Below are positions 36,747 to 45,353 of a stretch of DNA of 64,000 bases, piece by piece. The translations under genes and the position numbers were made by a program. Source of the DNA: DASUSH01 sp963785155 (lineage in GTDB: Bacteria > Actinomycetota > Thermoleophilia > Solirubrobacterales > 70-9); contig CAWAUB010000007.1 in the NCBI GenBank assembly GCA_963785155.1, forward strand, positions 186,001 through 250,000, given 5' to 3'. The notes below the pieces were generated by a model, which was not told the DNA's origin, did not search any database, and saw nothing but the letters and a program-made list of their open reading frames with translations. The stretch's first letter is position 1. Every line of letters starts with the position of its first letter.

Positions 36747-38030
36747 GTGAGGGCGGGACTTCCTCCAGTTGCCGGACGGATCGTCGCTGCCGCGTGCTTA
36801 CTCGCGGGGCTCGCGGGGCTCTGCCTGTTCGCCGTCCTGACGCGGCCCGCCGAGGCCGCCGGGACCGGGACGAAGGTGGCCCCCGGCGTCTTCCTCGCCG
36901 ACTCGGACACGTTTGACAGCGGGCACGCGAGCGCGCCGGAGACATCGAACAAAAGGCTGCCACGGATCGTCGGCGGCACCCCGATCAACATCTCGCAGGC
37001 GCCATGGCAGGTCGCGATGACCGTCTCGCCGGCGTTCTTCCAGGGCAACGCCCAGCAGCGCCAGTTCTGCGGCGGCTCTCTCGTCGCCCCGAACATGATC
37101 ATCACCGCCGCCCATTGCATCTTCGATCAGGACGGCACGTCCTTCCAGTTCCCGCCGCAGGAGCTCGCGGCCGTCACGGGGCGCACGGTGCTGAGCTCGG
37201 GCGAGGGCCAGGAGCTCCCGGTCGCCGACTACTTCGTCTTCATCGACGGCCAGGGCCGGCCGCTCTACAACCCGAACAACGGCGCCTGGGACGTCGCCGT
37301 CGTCCAGCTCGCGCAGAACTCGGTTTCGCCGCCGATCAAGATGGTCGGGGCGAGCGAGACGGCGTTGTGGTCGTTCGGGCGTCGCGTCTTCGTCACCGGC
37401 TGGGGCGCGACCCGCGAAGGCGGGAACGGCAGCGACACCCTGCTCAGCGCCGAGCTGGCAATGCTCGAGAACCGCCACTGCCTCCGAGCCTTCCCGCCCG
37501 GCGGATTCGACACCGAGACCTCGATGTGCGCGGGAACGACCGGCGGTGAGCGCGACAGCTGCCAGGGCGACAGCGGCGGCCCGCTGGTCGCCCCGACGGC
37601 CGACGGCAGCGCCCGCCTCGTGGGCGACGTCCAGTCCGGCGTCGGCTGCGGCCGGGTGGACAAGCCGGGTGCCTACGGGCGATTCGGCGAGGAGCCGCTA
37701 CAGGGTGCTCTGCGCAATGCCGGCGTGCAGATCACCGGCACGGACATCGCCGGCTCCGGCGCGACGCCGCCGACCGACATGAGCGTGCAGCAGGCGCTCG
37801 AGCTCACCTGGGTCTACTCCGAGGACAAGTGCCGCTCGAAGAACAAGTGCCGGGTCTACGAGGCCAGCGACTGCCGGGTCCAGGTGGACGGCGTCGGCTG
37901 CCTCGTGAAGAACACGCTCAGGAGCCGCCGCGGCCGCAAGGTCTGCAAGGAGCGGATCCTGTGGAGCGCGCTCACCGGCGCCATCACCCGGCAGACGCTC
38001 GACAAGACGAAGTGCCGTAAGCGCCGCTGA
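36747..38030 (+). CDS. Secreted trypsin-like serine protease with Cys-rich C-terminal module
   Basis: 427 residues. A signal peptide (to about residue 38), a short propeptide, and the mature start IVGGTPINISQAPWQVA follow. Catalytic triad: TAAHC, GAWDVAVVQL (Asp), and CQGDSGGPL (Ser); DSCQGDSGG places Asp in the S1 pocket, so cleavage after Arg or Lys is expected. After about residue 330 comes a separate Cys-rich module with spacing C-x5-C-x7-C-x8-C-x14-C (KCRSKNKCRV...), ending KCRKRR. The same module stands alone in the gene at 38386. Confidence 0.88.
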   Translation: MRAGLPPVAGRIVAAACLLAGLAGLCLFAVLTRPAEAAGTGTKVAPGVFLADSDTFDSGHASAPETSNKRLPRIVGGTPINISQAPWQVAMTVSPAFFQGNAQQRQFCGGSLVAPNMIITAAHCIFDQDGTSFQFPPQELAAVTGRTVLSSGEGQELPVADYFVFIDGQGRPLYNPNNGAWDVAVVQLAQNSVSPPIKMVGASETALWSFGRRVFVTGWGATREGGNGSDTLLSAELAMLENRHCLRAFPPGGFDTETSMCAGTTGGERDSCQGDSGGPLVAPTADGSARLVGDVQSGVGCGRVDKPGAYGRFGEEPLQGALRNAGVQITGTDIAGSGATPPTDMSVQQALELTWVYSEDKCRSKNKCRVYEASDCRVQVDGVGCLVKNTLRSRRGRKVCKERILWSALTGAITRQTLDKTKCRKRR

Positions 38031-38350
38031 GCGCCTGGGCCAGAAGGGTCGGCTGGGCCGCCGTCGTCTGGACGGTCGCCCTCGCGGTTGCGGTCGCCGT
38101 GGTCGGGCTCACCGACGGGTGCGGCGACGTCGCGGTCAGCGATCTCGACCTCTGCCGGCTCGACCGTGGCTCGACCATCTCCGGGATCGCCCTGGTCTGG
38201 TTCATGGGGATCCTGCCGATGGCGATCGTCTGGGTCCTCGCGCGGGTGCGGCGGCCCCGTTGCCGGATCTGCGGCGACGAGCTCGAAGCGGGGGAGGGAC
38301 GGCTCTGCCGTCGCTGTGGAGCCCGGTTGATCGAGACGGCGGCCCGTTGA
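38027..38350 (+). CDS. Two-helix membrane protein with C-terminal zinc ribbon, probable CTG start
   Basis: 107 residues if read from CTG 38027, which overlaps the protease stop as CTGA; the first ordinary start (GTG 38099) would cut off a clear membrane helix (WAAVVWTVALAVAVAVV). A second helix (STISGIALVWFMGILPMAIV) is followed by a zinc ribbon CRICGDELEAGEGRLCRRCG. No family name was recognised; similar layouts occur as small regulators or chaperone-like membrane proteins. Confidence 0.6.
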   Translation: MSAWARRVGWAAVVWTVALAVAVAVVGLTDGCGDVAVSDLDLCRLDRGSTISGIALVWFMGILPMAIVWVLARVRRPRCRICGDELEAGEGRLCRRCGARLIETAAR

Positions 38351-38372
38351 GCGAGCCTTCAAGGGCGATCGA

Positions 38373-38378
38373 TAAGCT
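38373..38378 (+). promoter_or_regulatory. -10 box TAAGCT, leaderless type
   Basis: TAAGCT ends seven bases before the ATG at 38386. Confidence 0.45.
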
Positions 38379-38385
38379 CGCCCCG

Positions 38386-38718
38386 ATGAAGCGACTGGTG
38401 GTACTCGTCGCGCTCGCAGGGTTCGTGCTGACCGCCCTCACGGCACCCGCGGCTGCGCAGAAAGTCCTCTCGATTTCGAAGGCATCGGGCGTGGCCGAGA
38501 AGGTGGCGGAGCGAGATTGCCGCCGTGATTCCAGTTGCGAGCAGGCCGACGTGGCCAACTGCCGCCGCCTCGCACCGCGGCGAGTCAGCTGCATTGCGTC
38601 GACCGTCGGCCGCGACGGCGGGAGCGACTACCAGTGCGACCGCCTCGTGATCATCCGGCTCAAGGGCAGCGGGAAGACGAAGCACGCTGCGGGCAAGCCG
38701 AGCTGCTACGACGTCTGA
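38386..38718 (+). CDS. Small secreted Cys-rich protein
   Basis: 110 residues with a signal peptide (to about residue 24). The mature part has five cysteines in the spacing C-x5-C-x7-C-x9-C-x14-C (ERDCRRDSSCEQADVANCRR, then VSCIAS and YQCDRL), almost the same as the C-terminal module of the protease 350 bases upstream, plus one late Cys (KPSCYDV). The odd number suggests free or intermolecular bonding. Function is unknown; a protease partner or inhibitor is possible but unproven. Confidence 0.65.
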   Translation: MKRLVVLVALAGFVLTALTAPAAAQKVLSISKASGVAEKVAERDCRRDSSCEQADVANCRRLAPRRVSCIASTVGRDGGSDYQCDRLVIIRLKGSGKTKHAAGKPSCYDV

Positions 38719-38730
38719 GCCCGACCTGCG

Positions 38731-39231
38731 TTACTTCAGCTTGTTCAGGCAGGCGACGCCGAAGACGACCTGATCGGACTGCTCGGTCGCGTTGAAGACG
38801 CCGACCACCCAGTTCCGCTTCGAGGGTTTCGTCGCCGGCTCGGATTCGCCGGGGGGCACGGCCAGCTCCGGGGCATTCAGGTCGAGGAATGTGCCCTGAC
38901 GCCCCGTCACGAAGTAGCCGTTAATCGCCCGGTAGCCCTTGGGGCAGGGCAGCGTCGCGGCTTCCTCGGTCTGGCTCGCGATCTCCAGCGGCTCGGGCGT
39001 CTGGAAGAACTCGAGCTTCTGCTCGCTCTTTCCTTTACGGGCGAAGGTGGAGCGCGACTCGGATCGCGGCGGATTCGCCGGGACGACCTGCAGCGGCCCC
39101 AGCTCACGGTCGGCGGCGATCACCGGACCATCGGACCGGCCACGCTCGCCCCCCGCGATGCTGCCCGCGGCGAGCGCGCCCAAAGCGGCGGCCGCGAGGA
39201 GCGCCGAGATCGCGATAACGGTTCGCCTCAT
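38731..39231 (-). CDS. Secreted protein of unknown function
   Basis: 166 residues from ATG 39231 (MRRTVIAISALLAAAALGAL), a signal peptide. The mature domain includes TLPCPKGYRAINGYFVTGRQ and WVVGVFNATEQSDQVVFGVA, with two cysteines, which look like a small beta-sandwich. It is divergent from the ECF sigma gene and could be part of its regulon (inference). No family name was recognised. Confidence 0.65.
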   Translation of the reverse strand: MRRTVIAISALLAAAALGALAAGSIAGGERGRSDGPVIAADRELGPLQVVPANPPRSESRSTFARKGKSEQKLEFFQTPEPLEIASQTEEAATLPCPKGYRAINGYFVTGRQGTFLDLNAPELAVPPGESEPATKPSKRNWVVGVFNATEQSDQVVFGVACLNKLK

Positions 39232-39298
39232 CCCCGGAATCGTAGGCAGTCCGGGCGCCGACCTCACGCTTTGCCGCTCGCTCGCGTTTACTAGTGCG

Positions 39299-39805
39299 AT
39301 GGCCGTGCGGGAACCGCTACCGCCGTTTCAACTGTTGCTCGACGACCACGCGGCCGTCGTCCTGCGCTTCCTGCGTGGGACCGTGGGCCCGAGCGACGCC
39401 GACGATTGCTTTCAGGAGACCTTCATCGCCGCCCTACGCGCATATCCCCGACTCGAGCATGGACGTGAGCTTCGCGCCTGGCTCCTGACGATCGCCCGCC
39501 GCAAAGCGCTCGATCACTTCCGCTCCAGCGCGCGGCGCCCGAGGCCGTTCGCCGAGGTGCCCGAGCAGGCCGACAGCGCGGCGACTCCGAACGGCGCGCT
39601 CGACGAGGGCGCCCTCTGGGCCGTGGTCGCCGAGCTTCCCGAGGGACAGCGAGCGGCCGTCGCACTGCGTTACGCCGGTGGCCTTCGCTATCGCGAGGTC
39701 GGGGAGGCGCTCGGCTGCTCCGAGGATGCCGCTCGCCGGCGAGTCCATGACGGCCTGCGCGCGCTGCGGCGCCGTTCATCCGAAATCGAGGAGCTCGTCA
39801 GATGA
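39299..39805 (+). CDS. ECF-type RNA polymerase sigma factor
   Basis: 168 residues. Region 2 reads DCFQETFIAALRAYPRLEHG and LRAWLLTIARRKALDHFR (the usual WLxxIARN-type block). Region 4 reads LPEGQRAAVALRYAGGLRYR followed by EVGEALGCSEDAARRRVHDG. No anti-sigma factor is adjacent, which is unusual. The stop overlaps the ogt start (ATGA), so the two are probably co-translated; sigma factor linked to DNA alkylation repair is plausible but inferred. Confidence 0.88.
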   Translation: MAVREPLPPFQLLLDDHAAVVLRFLRGTVGPSDADDCFQETFIAALRAYPRLEHGRELRAWLLTIARRKALDHFRSSARRPRPFAEVPEQADSAATPNGALDEGALWAVVAELPEGQRAAVALRYAGGLRYREVGEALGCSEDAARRRVHDGLRALRRRSSEIEELVR

Positions 39806-40362
39806 CCACGATCAGCCAGCTCACCGACCGCGTGGCGGCCCGGGCCGATTCCGAGGGCCTGCTGGACGTCGCCTACACCCGATACGAAAGCCCGCTCGGC
39901 GACCTGCTGCTCGCAGCGACCCCGCGTGGGCTCGTCCGCGTCTCATTCGGCGACGAGGATTCGGACAGGGTCCTCACCCTCCTCGCCGAGGAGCTCTCGC
40001 CACGGATCCTCGAGCTCCCCGCGCGTCTCGACGGTGCCCGGCGGGAGCTCGACGAATATTTCGCCGGCGACCGCCATGAGTTCGACCTGCCGCTCGACTG
40101 GCGCCTTTCCAGCGGCTTCCGCCGTCGCGTTCTGCGCGCGACAGCGCGGATCCCGTTCGGCGAGACCGCCACCTATTCGGACATGGCACGCGCCGCTGGC
40201 AGCGAGCGCGCCCATCGGGCCGCCGGCACTGCGCTCGGCGCAAACCCGCTGCCGATCGTCGTCCCTTGTCACCGCGTCCTGCGCACCGGCGGCGCGCTCG
40301 GCGGCTACGGCGGCGGCCTGCCGGCAAAGGAGAAGCTGCTGCGTCTCGAGGGCGTCCTGTAA
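39802..40362 (+). CDS. ogt: Methylated-DNA--protein-cysteine methyltransferase
   Basis: 186 residues. The active-site block is IVVPCHRVLRTGGALGGYGG (PCHRV with the acceptor Cys), preceded by FGETATYSDMARAAG and RAAGTALGANP. It accepts the methyl group from O6-methylguanine in a suicide reaction. It follows the ECF sigma factor with a four-base overlap. The Ada sensor domain is absent. Confidence 0.92.
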   Translation: MTTISQLTDRVAARADSEGLLDVAYTRYESPLGDLLLAATPRGLVRVSFGDEDSDRVLTLLAEELSPRILELPARLDGARRELDEYFAGDRHEFDLPLDWRLSSGFRRRVLRATARIPFGETATYSDMARAAGSERAHRAAGTALGANPLPIVVPCHRVLRTGGALGGYGGGLPAKEKLLRLEGVL

Positions 40363-40376
40363 GCGACGCCCGCGGG

Positions 40377-41312
40377 CTACTTCGAGGAGCCCTCCGCATA
40401 GACCTGCGCGGTTTTGTTGCCGAAGTAGGGGCCGTAGCCGACGTTCGGGTGATCGGCATAGCCGAAGCTCGTCAGCGAGTTCAGGAAGCCGTCGACGAAC
40501 CAGCCGCCGCCGCTCGCGCCCTCCTCCATATCGCAGCCCATCGCGATCGGCGTCGGCCCGTTCGGGATCGGCAGCGGGTCGCGGCCCTCGTAGCCCCCGA
40601 CGCAATGCCACATGGTCTGTCCGTTGCGCTTGTTCACCGGATAGCCGACCGAGTCATAGACCTGGTCGACGGGCAGCCCCGTCGCCACCGGCGCTCCGCC
40701 GACCGCGTCCTCGAGGTTGACCCCGTTCTGCGCCGACATGGCGACGGCTGAGAAGTCGTAATTGAAGTTCGAGTTCTTCTTCCAGGACTTGAGCACGACG
40801 ATCTTGCGGAAGACCCAGGTCCCGAACGGCCGGATGCTGTCCTCGTAGGAGGGGATGAAGGCGAGCTTGGACGCGATCTCGCGGTTGGCGGGCTCGGCGA
40901 CGCAGTGGCCGGCGGTCATGATCGTGCCGCGGTTGGCGGCGTCGACGGAGGTTGCCGAGCACTCGTAGGGGCCGACGCCCTTGATCTTTCCGTAGAGCTT
41001 TCCGTTGACCGTGTTCGGGGCGACCGCCGGGTTCTCGACTGCGCCGCTGACGAACTTGACGGGGTGGTTGAACGGATCCTTCGCGCCCCGGCGCAGGTGC
41101 GGCTGGCCGTCGGAGTCGCGGGTCAGCTCGAGCGGCCGCGCCTTCGCGATCCGCTCCGGCGTCCAGTAATCCTCGATCGCCTGCTTGCCGTGAGCGCCGC
41201 TCGTGCGCTTCTTGACGACGATCTCATCTGCCTGGGCCAGCGGCGCGAGAACGAGGGCAAGCAGCGCCGCGGCGGCGACTGCGAGCAGGAATCGTGAACG
41301 AGCTTTTCTCAT
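40377..41312 (-). CDS. Secreted trypsin-fold peptidase, V8/glutamyl-endopeptidase-like
   Basis: 311 residues from ATG 41312 (MRKARSRFLLAVAAAALLAL). After the signal peptide come a propeptide and the protease domain: IMTAGHCVAEP (His), FNYDFSAVAM (Asp), and EEGASGGGWFVDG (Ser in GASGG). The single insertion pattern fits the S1B/V8-like group. Specificity is not certain. The gene is convergent with ogt. Confidence 0.82.
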   Translation of the reverse strand: MRKARSRFLLAVAAAALLALVLAPLAQADEIVVKKRTSGAHGKQAIEDYWTPERIAKARPLELTRDSDGQPHLRRGAKDPFNHPVKFVSGAVENPAVAPNTVNGKLYGKIKGVGPYECSATSVDAANRGTIMTAGHCVAEPANREIASKLAFIPSYEDSIRPFGTWVFRKIVVLKSWKKNSNFNYDFSAVAMSAQNGVNLEDAVGGAPVATGLPVDQVYDSVGYPVNKRNGQTMWHCVGGYEGRDPLPIPNGPTPIAMGCDMEEGASGGGWFVDGFLNSLTSFGYADHPNVGYGPYFGNKTAQVYAEGSSK

Positions 41313-41326
41313 GCAAATTGGACGGT

Positions 41327-41332
41327 TAGTGT
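41327..41332 (+). promoter_or_regulatory. -10 box TAGTGT, leaderless type
   Basis: TAGTGT ends nine bases before the GTG at 41342 in the gap between two divergent genes. Confidence 0.45.
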
Positions 41333-41341
41333 TCGTCCACG

Positions 41342-41953
41342 GTGGAACGGGCCATCCTTCAACACGGACGAGACGAGGGGGATGCGCCCGCCTTCCTGCG
41401 CGGGTCGGAGAGGTTGGAGCGAGCATACGACTTCGCCGGCGGCGCCCACGCGAGCCAGCGCCGCAGGGGTGACGGCTCCCCGTACATCACACACCCGGTG
41501 ACGGTGGCCCGTCTGCTCGACGAGGCCGGCGAGCCCGAGGAGGTCCTCGTCGCCGCGCTCCTGCACGATGTCGTCGAGGACACGGGAACGAGCCGAGGCG
41601 AAATCGCCGAGCGCTTCGGCGAGGACGTCTGCCGGTTGGTCGACGCGCTCAGCGAGGACCCGCGGGTCTGCGAGTACGAGATGCGCAAGTCGGCCCTTCG
41701 CGATCAGGTCGAGGCGGCCGGTCCGAGGGCCGCCGCGATCTACGCGGCCGACAAGCTCGCCAACCTCCGCGACATGCGGTCAGCGTTCGAGCGCGACGGC
41801 GAGGCGGCGGCAGAGCGCTTTCCCGCCCCGGTGGATCTGCGCCTCGCGCTGTGGCGCGGCGACCTCGAGATGGTCGAACGGGTCGCCCCGGCGCTCCCCT
41901 TCCTGCGCGAGCTGCGCTACGAGCTCGAGGCCTTCGAGGAGACGGCCGAGTAG
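41342..41953 (+). CDS. HD-domain hydrolase, RelA/SpoT-hydrolase-like
   Basis: 203 residues. The HD pattern is PYITHPVTVARLLDEAGEPE, then LVAALLHDVVEDTGTSRGEI (His-Asp pair) and YAADKLANLRDM (later Asp), as in small alarmone hydrolases (Mesh1-like). The synthetase domain is absent. It may hydrolyse (p)ppGpp or another pyrophosphorylated nucleotide. The next gene is CorA-like. Confidence 0.8.
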   Translation: MERAILQHGRDEGDAPAFLRGSERLERAYDFAGGAHASQRRRGDGSPYITHPVTVARLLDEAGEPEEVLVAALLHDVVEDTGTSRGEIAERFGEDVCRLVDALSEDPRVCEYEMRKSALRDQVEAAGPRAAAIYAADKLANLRDMRSAFERDGEAAAERFPAPVDLRLALWRGDLEMVERVAPALPFLRELRYELEAFEETAE

Positions 41954-42007
41954 GAAGCAGGAGGCCGGGCGCGCGGCTTGAAAGTGGAGCCGGGGGAGAC
42001 CCCGCCG

Positions 42008-42982
42008 ATGATCGTCGACTGCGCCCACTACCGCGACGGAGCCCGCCAGCACCAGGGCCCGCTCGAGCTCGAGCAGGCCGCGAAGCTGTGCAAGGGCGGC
42101 GACGAGTTCGTCTGGCTCGGCCTGCACGAGCCGACCAACGAGGAGCTCGAACAGGTCGGGACGATCTTCGGGCTGCACGAGCTCGCGCTGGAGGACGCCG
42201 AGAACGCGCATCAGCGCCCGAAGATCGAGGACTACGACGACTCCTGGTTCATCGTCCTGAAGACGGCGCGTTACGTCGACGAGACCGAGGTGGTCGAGTT
42301 CGGCGAGATCCACCTCTTCCTCGGCGCGGGCTACGCGATCGTCGTCCGCCATGGCGAGGCGAGCGAGCTGCGCGGCGCCCGCCGCCGGCTGGAGGATCGC
42401 CCGGAGCTCCTCGCCGAGGGCCCCGGCGCCGTCGCCTGGGCCGTCCTCGACAAGGTCGTCGACGACTACCTCCCGGTGGTCGACGGGATCGAGAACGACA
42501 TCGGCGAGGTGGAGACGGACATCTTCGAGGGCCAGGGCGAGTCGACGGCGAGGATCTACTTCCTCAAGCGCGAGGTGATCGAGTTCCACCACGCCGTCCA
42601 CCCGCTGCTGATCCCGCTCGAGATGCTCGAGCGGGGCGCGTACTCGATCGTCGGCGAGGACGTCGGCCGCTACCTGCGCGACGTCGCCGATCACGCCCGC
42701 CGCATCGACGAGCAGGTCAACGGCCAGCGCGAGCTGCTCACCTCGATCCTGGAGGCGAATCTGGCGCTGCTCAGCGTGCGCCAGAACGAGGTCGTCCGGG
42801 AGATCTCCGCCTGGGCGGCGATCATCGCCGTGCCGACCTTCATCGCGTCCGTCTACGGCATGAACTTCGAGTACATGCCGGAGCTCGGTTCGCGGATCGG
42901 GTATCCGCTCGTCCTCGGGATCATGCTGATCGCGGTCTTCGCCCTGCACCGCTTCTTCAAGCGGATCGAGTGGCTGACGTAA
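42008..42982 (+). CDS. CorA-family magnesium/cobalt transporter
   Basis: 324 residues from ATG 42008 (MIVDCAHYRDGARQHQ), chosen because the upstream TTG/GTG frame adds nothing conserved. A large cytosolic domain (FVWLGLHEPTNEELEQV, LVVDGIENDIGEVETDI-like helices) precedes two membrane helices. The loop motif is YGMNFEYMPEL (GMN), the selectivity filter of CorA. It transports Mg2+ or other divalent cations as a pentamer. Confidence 0.9.
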   Translation: MIVDCAHYRDGARQHQGPLELEQAAKLCKGGDEFVWLGLHEPTNEELEQVGTIFGLHELALEDAENAHQRPKIEDYDDSWFIVLKTARYVDETEVVEFGEIHLFLGAGYAIVVRHGEASELRGARRRLEDRPELLAEGPGAVAWAVLDKVVDDYLPVVDGIENDIGEVETDIFEGQGESTARIYFLKREVIEFHHAVHPLLIPLEMLERGAYSIVGEDVGRYLRDVADHARRIDEQVNGQRELLTSILEANLALLSVRQNEVVREISAWAAIIAVPTFIASVYGMNFEYMPELGSRIGYPLVLGIMLIAVFALHRFFKRIEWLT

Positions 42983-42992
42983 TCGCGCTAAC

Positions 42993-42998
42993 TACGCT
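42993..42998 (+). promoter_or_regulatory. -10 box TACGCT, leaderless type
   Basis: TACGCT ends seven bases before the GTG at 43006. Confidence 0.4.
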
Positions 42999-43005
42999 TG
43001 GACGC

Positions 43006-43863
43006 GTGATCGACGTCCTCGCGCCGCTGGCGCTGATCGCGGTCGGTGCGGCCTACGCGAAGCGGAGTGCAACCCTGCGCGCCCAGGGCCGGCCCGTGGC
43101 GACCTGGCGCCAGGCCAGCTTCGCCGGCGGACTGCTGCTTCTGATCGCGGCCGACCTGCCCCCGCTTGCGCCGCTCGCCGAGGAGCTGGTCGTGGCCCAC
43201 ATGGCCCAGCACCTGGTGATCGCCGATCTCGCCGCGCTCCTCGTCACCCTCGGGCTCACCGGCACCATGCTGCAGCCGGTCCTCGCGCTGCGCGGGCTGC
43301 GCTGGCTCCGGGTCTTCGGAAACCCGCTCGTCGCCCTGCCGCTCTGGGCGCTCAACCTCTACCTCTGGCACCTCTCGACCTTGTACGAGGGCGTCCTCGA
43401 AAGCGCGCCGCTGCACCTGCTGCAACACGCTGCCTTCTTCTCTTTCGGCCTGGCGATGTGGATGCCCCTCTTCGGGCCGCTGCCGAAGCCATCGTGGTTC
43501 GGCAACGCGGCGATGGCCGTCTACGTCGTCGTCGTCAGGCTCGCCGGGGCGGTGCTCGCCAATGTGCTCGCCTGGAGCGGCTCGCCGCTGTATGACGCCT
43601 ACGCGGCCGGCGAGGCGGAGCACGGGATCTCCCCGCTCGCCGATCAGGGCGCGGCCGGGATGGTGATGATGGTCGAGTCCGGCGCGGTCACGCTCGGCGT
43701 GCTTGCCTGGATCTTCTTCCGCTGGGCGCGCGAGGACACCGAGCGCCAGCGGCTGCTCGACCTCGCCGAAGGGCAGGGGGTCGAGCTCGACGAGGCGCGT
43801 GCGGGCCGCGCCGCCGCCGCCGGACAGGGCGCTCGCCTCGAAAAGCGGTTGCGCAGTTCGTGA
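43006..43863 (+). CDS. CtaG-type membrane protein (cytochrome oxidase assembly family)
   Basis: 285 residues from GTG 43006 with about seven membrane helices. VAHMAQHLVIADLAALLVTL and LNLYLWHLSTLYEGVLESAP contain the conserved His of the caa3-type CtaG/DUF1404-like family. These proteins help insert copper into cytochrome oxidase in Bacillus-type systems. No oxidase genes are in the window. A long cytoplasmic helical tail closes the protein. The stop overlaps the next start (GTGA). Confidence 0.8.
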   Translation: MIDVLAPLALIAVGAAYAKRSATLRAQGRPVATWRQASFAGGLLLLIAADLPPLAPLAEELVVAHMAQHLVIADLAALLVTLGLTGTMLQPVLALRGLRWLRVFGNPLVALPLWALNLYLWHLSTLYEGVLESAPLHLLQHAAFFSFGLAMWMPLFGPLPKPSWFGNAAMAVYVVVVRLAGAVLANVLAWSGSPLYDAYAAGEAEHGISPLADQGAAGMVMMVESGAVTLGVLAWIFFRWAREDTERQRLLDLAEGQGVELDEARAGRAAAAGQGARLEKRLRSS

Positions 43864-45353
43864 GCACCAACCGCTACCTCTACCTCCTCGTCTTCGCGGT
43901 GGGGATGGGCAGCCTCGGCGCGGAGATCGCCGCCGCGCGGTTGATGGCGCCCTTCTTCGGCGCGTCGACGATCGTCTGGGCGAACACGATCGGCGTCGTC
44001 CTCGTCGCCCTCTCGATCGGCTACTGGCTCGGCGGGCGCTTCGCCGATCGCCATCCACACCGCCGCGGCCTCTGCCTGATGGCGCTCGGAGCGGCGGTCC
44101 TGATCGGGCTCGTCCCGCTCGTCGCCCAGCCGTTCTTCGAGATCTCGGTCGACGCGCTCGACGAGATCTCGGCGGGAGCGTTCATCGGCTCGCTGTTCGC
44201 GGTCCTGTTCCTGATCGGCGTGCCGCTCGTGATGCTCGGCGCCTGCTCGCCATGGGCGATCCGGCTCGCCGTGCCGGACGTCGAGCACGCGGGGGAGACC
44301 GCCGGTCGCCTTTACGCGATCTCGACGGCCGGCTCGCTGCTCGGCACGATGCTCTCGGCGCTCGTCCTGATCCCGTTCGTCGGTACCCAGCGGACCTTCC
44401 TGACCTTCGCGCTGGTGATCGCCCTCGTTGCCGCGGCCGGCCTGGGCTGGCGCTGGTTCGCGGTACCGGTGGCGATCGCGGTGGTGATCGCGCTGCCGGT
44501 CGGCACGGTCAAGGGCTCCGACGACGGCGAGGTGATCTTCGAGACCGACACGGAGCACCAGTACGTGCGGGTGGTCGAGCAGGCCGACGGCGACCGCCTG
44601 CTGGAGCTGAACGAGGGCCAGGCGGTCCACTCGCTCTACCGGCCGGGCACCTACCTGACGGGGGACGTCTGGGACGGCTATTCGGTGCTGCCGTTCACCG
44701 CGCTCGACGAGCCGCCGGAGCGGATCGCGATCCTCGGCAACGCCGCCGGGACGACGGCGAGGGCCTACGGCCATTTCTTCCCCGAGACCACCGTGCACGG
44801 GGTCGAGATCGATGCCGAGCTGACCGAGGTCGGCGAGCGCTACTTCGACCTCGACAACCCGAACTTCACCGCCTACCACGAGGACGCCCGCCCGTGGCTG
44901 CGCAAGTCCGAGGGCGACTACGACGTGATCATGGTCGACGCCTATCGCCAGCCGTACATCCCCTTCTACCTGGCGACCGAGGAGTTCTTCGAGCTCGTTC
45001 GCGAGAAGCTCGCGCCCGGCGGCGTCGTGATCGTCAACGCCGGCCACCCCGAGGGCAACGACGATCTGGAGAAGGTGCTCGGGCGGACGATGGCGGAGGT
45101 CTTCCCGACCGTCCTTCGCGACCCGCTCGAGCCGACCAACACGCTGCTGATCGGCTCGGAGGCGCCGGCCTCGGCCGCGAACCTGCGCGACAGGCTGCCC
45201 GAGCTTCCGCAGGAGCTGCAAGGCGTCGCCGCGGAGCGGATCACCGAGATCGGGCCGCGCCTGCCCGGCGGCGAGGTCTACACGGACGACAAGGCCCCGG
45301 TCGAATGGCTGATCGACCGCTCGATCCTGGGCTACGCCTCAGACGAGGGCTAG
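43860..45353 (+). CDS. Membrane-fused spermidine-synthase-like protein
   Basis: 497 residues. The first 200 residues hold about seven membrane helices of the fused MFS/spermidine synthase type (GAEIAAARLMAPFFGASTIV, ISTAGSLLGTMLSALVLIPF). The C-terminal half is a SpeE-like Rossmann domain: QYVRVVEQADGDRLLELNEG, IAILGNAAGTTARAYGHFFP, HGVEIDAELTEVGERYF and YDVIMVDAYRQPYIPF. Substrate residues differ from true SpeE in places, so polyamine synthesis is not certain. Co-translated with the CtaG-like gene. Confidence 0.82.
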   Translation: MSTNRYLYLLVFAVGMGSLGAEIAAARLMAPFFGASTIVWANTIGVVLVALSIGYWLGGRFADRHPHRRGLCLMALGAAVLIGLVPLVAQPFFEISVDALDEISAGAFIGSLFAVLFLIGVPLVMLGACSPWAIRLAVPDVEHAGETAGRLYAISTAGSLLGTMLSALVLIPFVGTQRTFLTFALVIALVAAAGLGWRWFAVPVAIAVVIALPVGTVKGSDDGEVIFETDTEHQYVRVVEQADGDRLLELNEGQAVHSLYRPGTYLTGDVWDGYSVLPFTALDEPPERIAILGNAAGTTARAYGHFFPETTVHGVEIDAELTEVGERYFDLDNPNFTAYHEDARPWLRKSEGDYDVIMVDAYRQPYIPFYLATEEFFELVREKLAPGGVVIVNAGHPEGNDDLEKVLGRTMAEVFPTVLRDPLEPTNTLLIGSEAPASAANLRDRLPELPQELQGVAAERITEIGPRLPGGEVYTDDKAPVEWLIDRSILGYASDEG

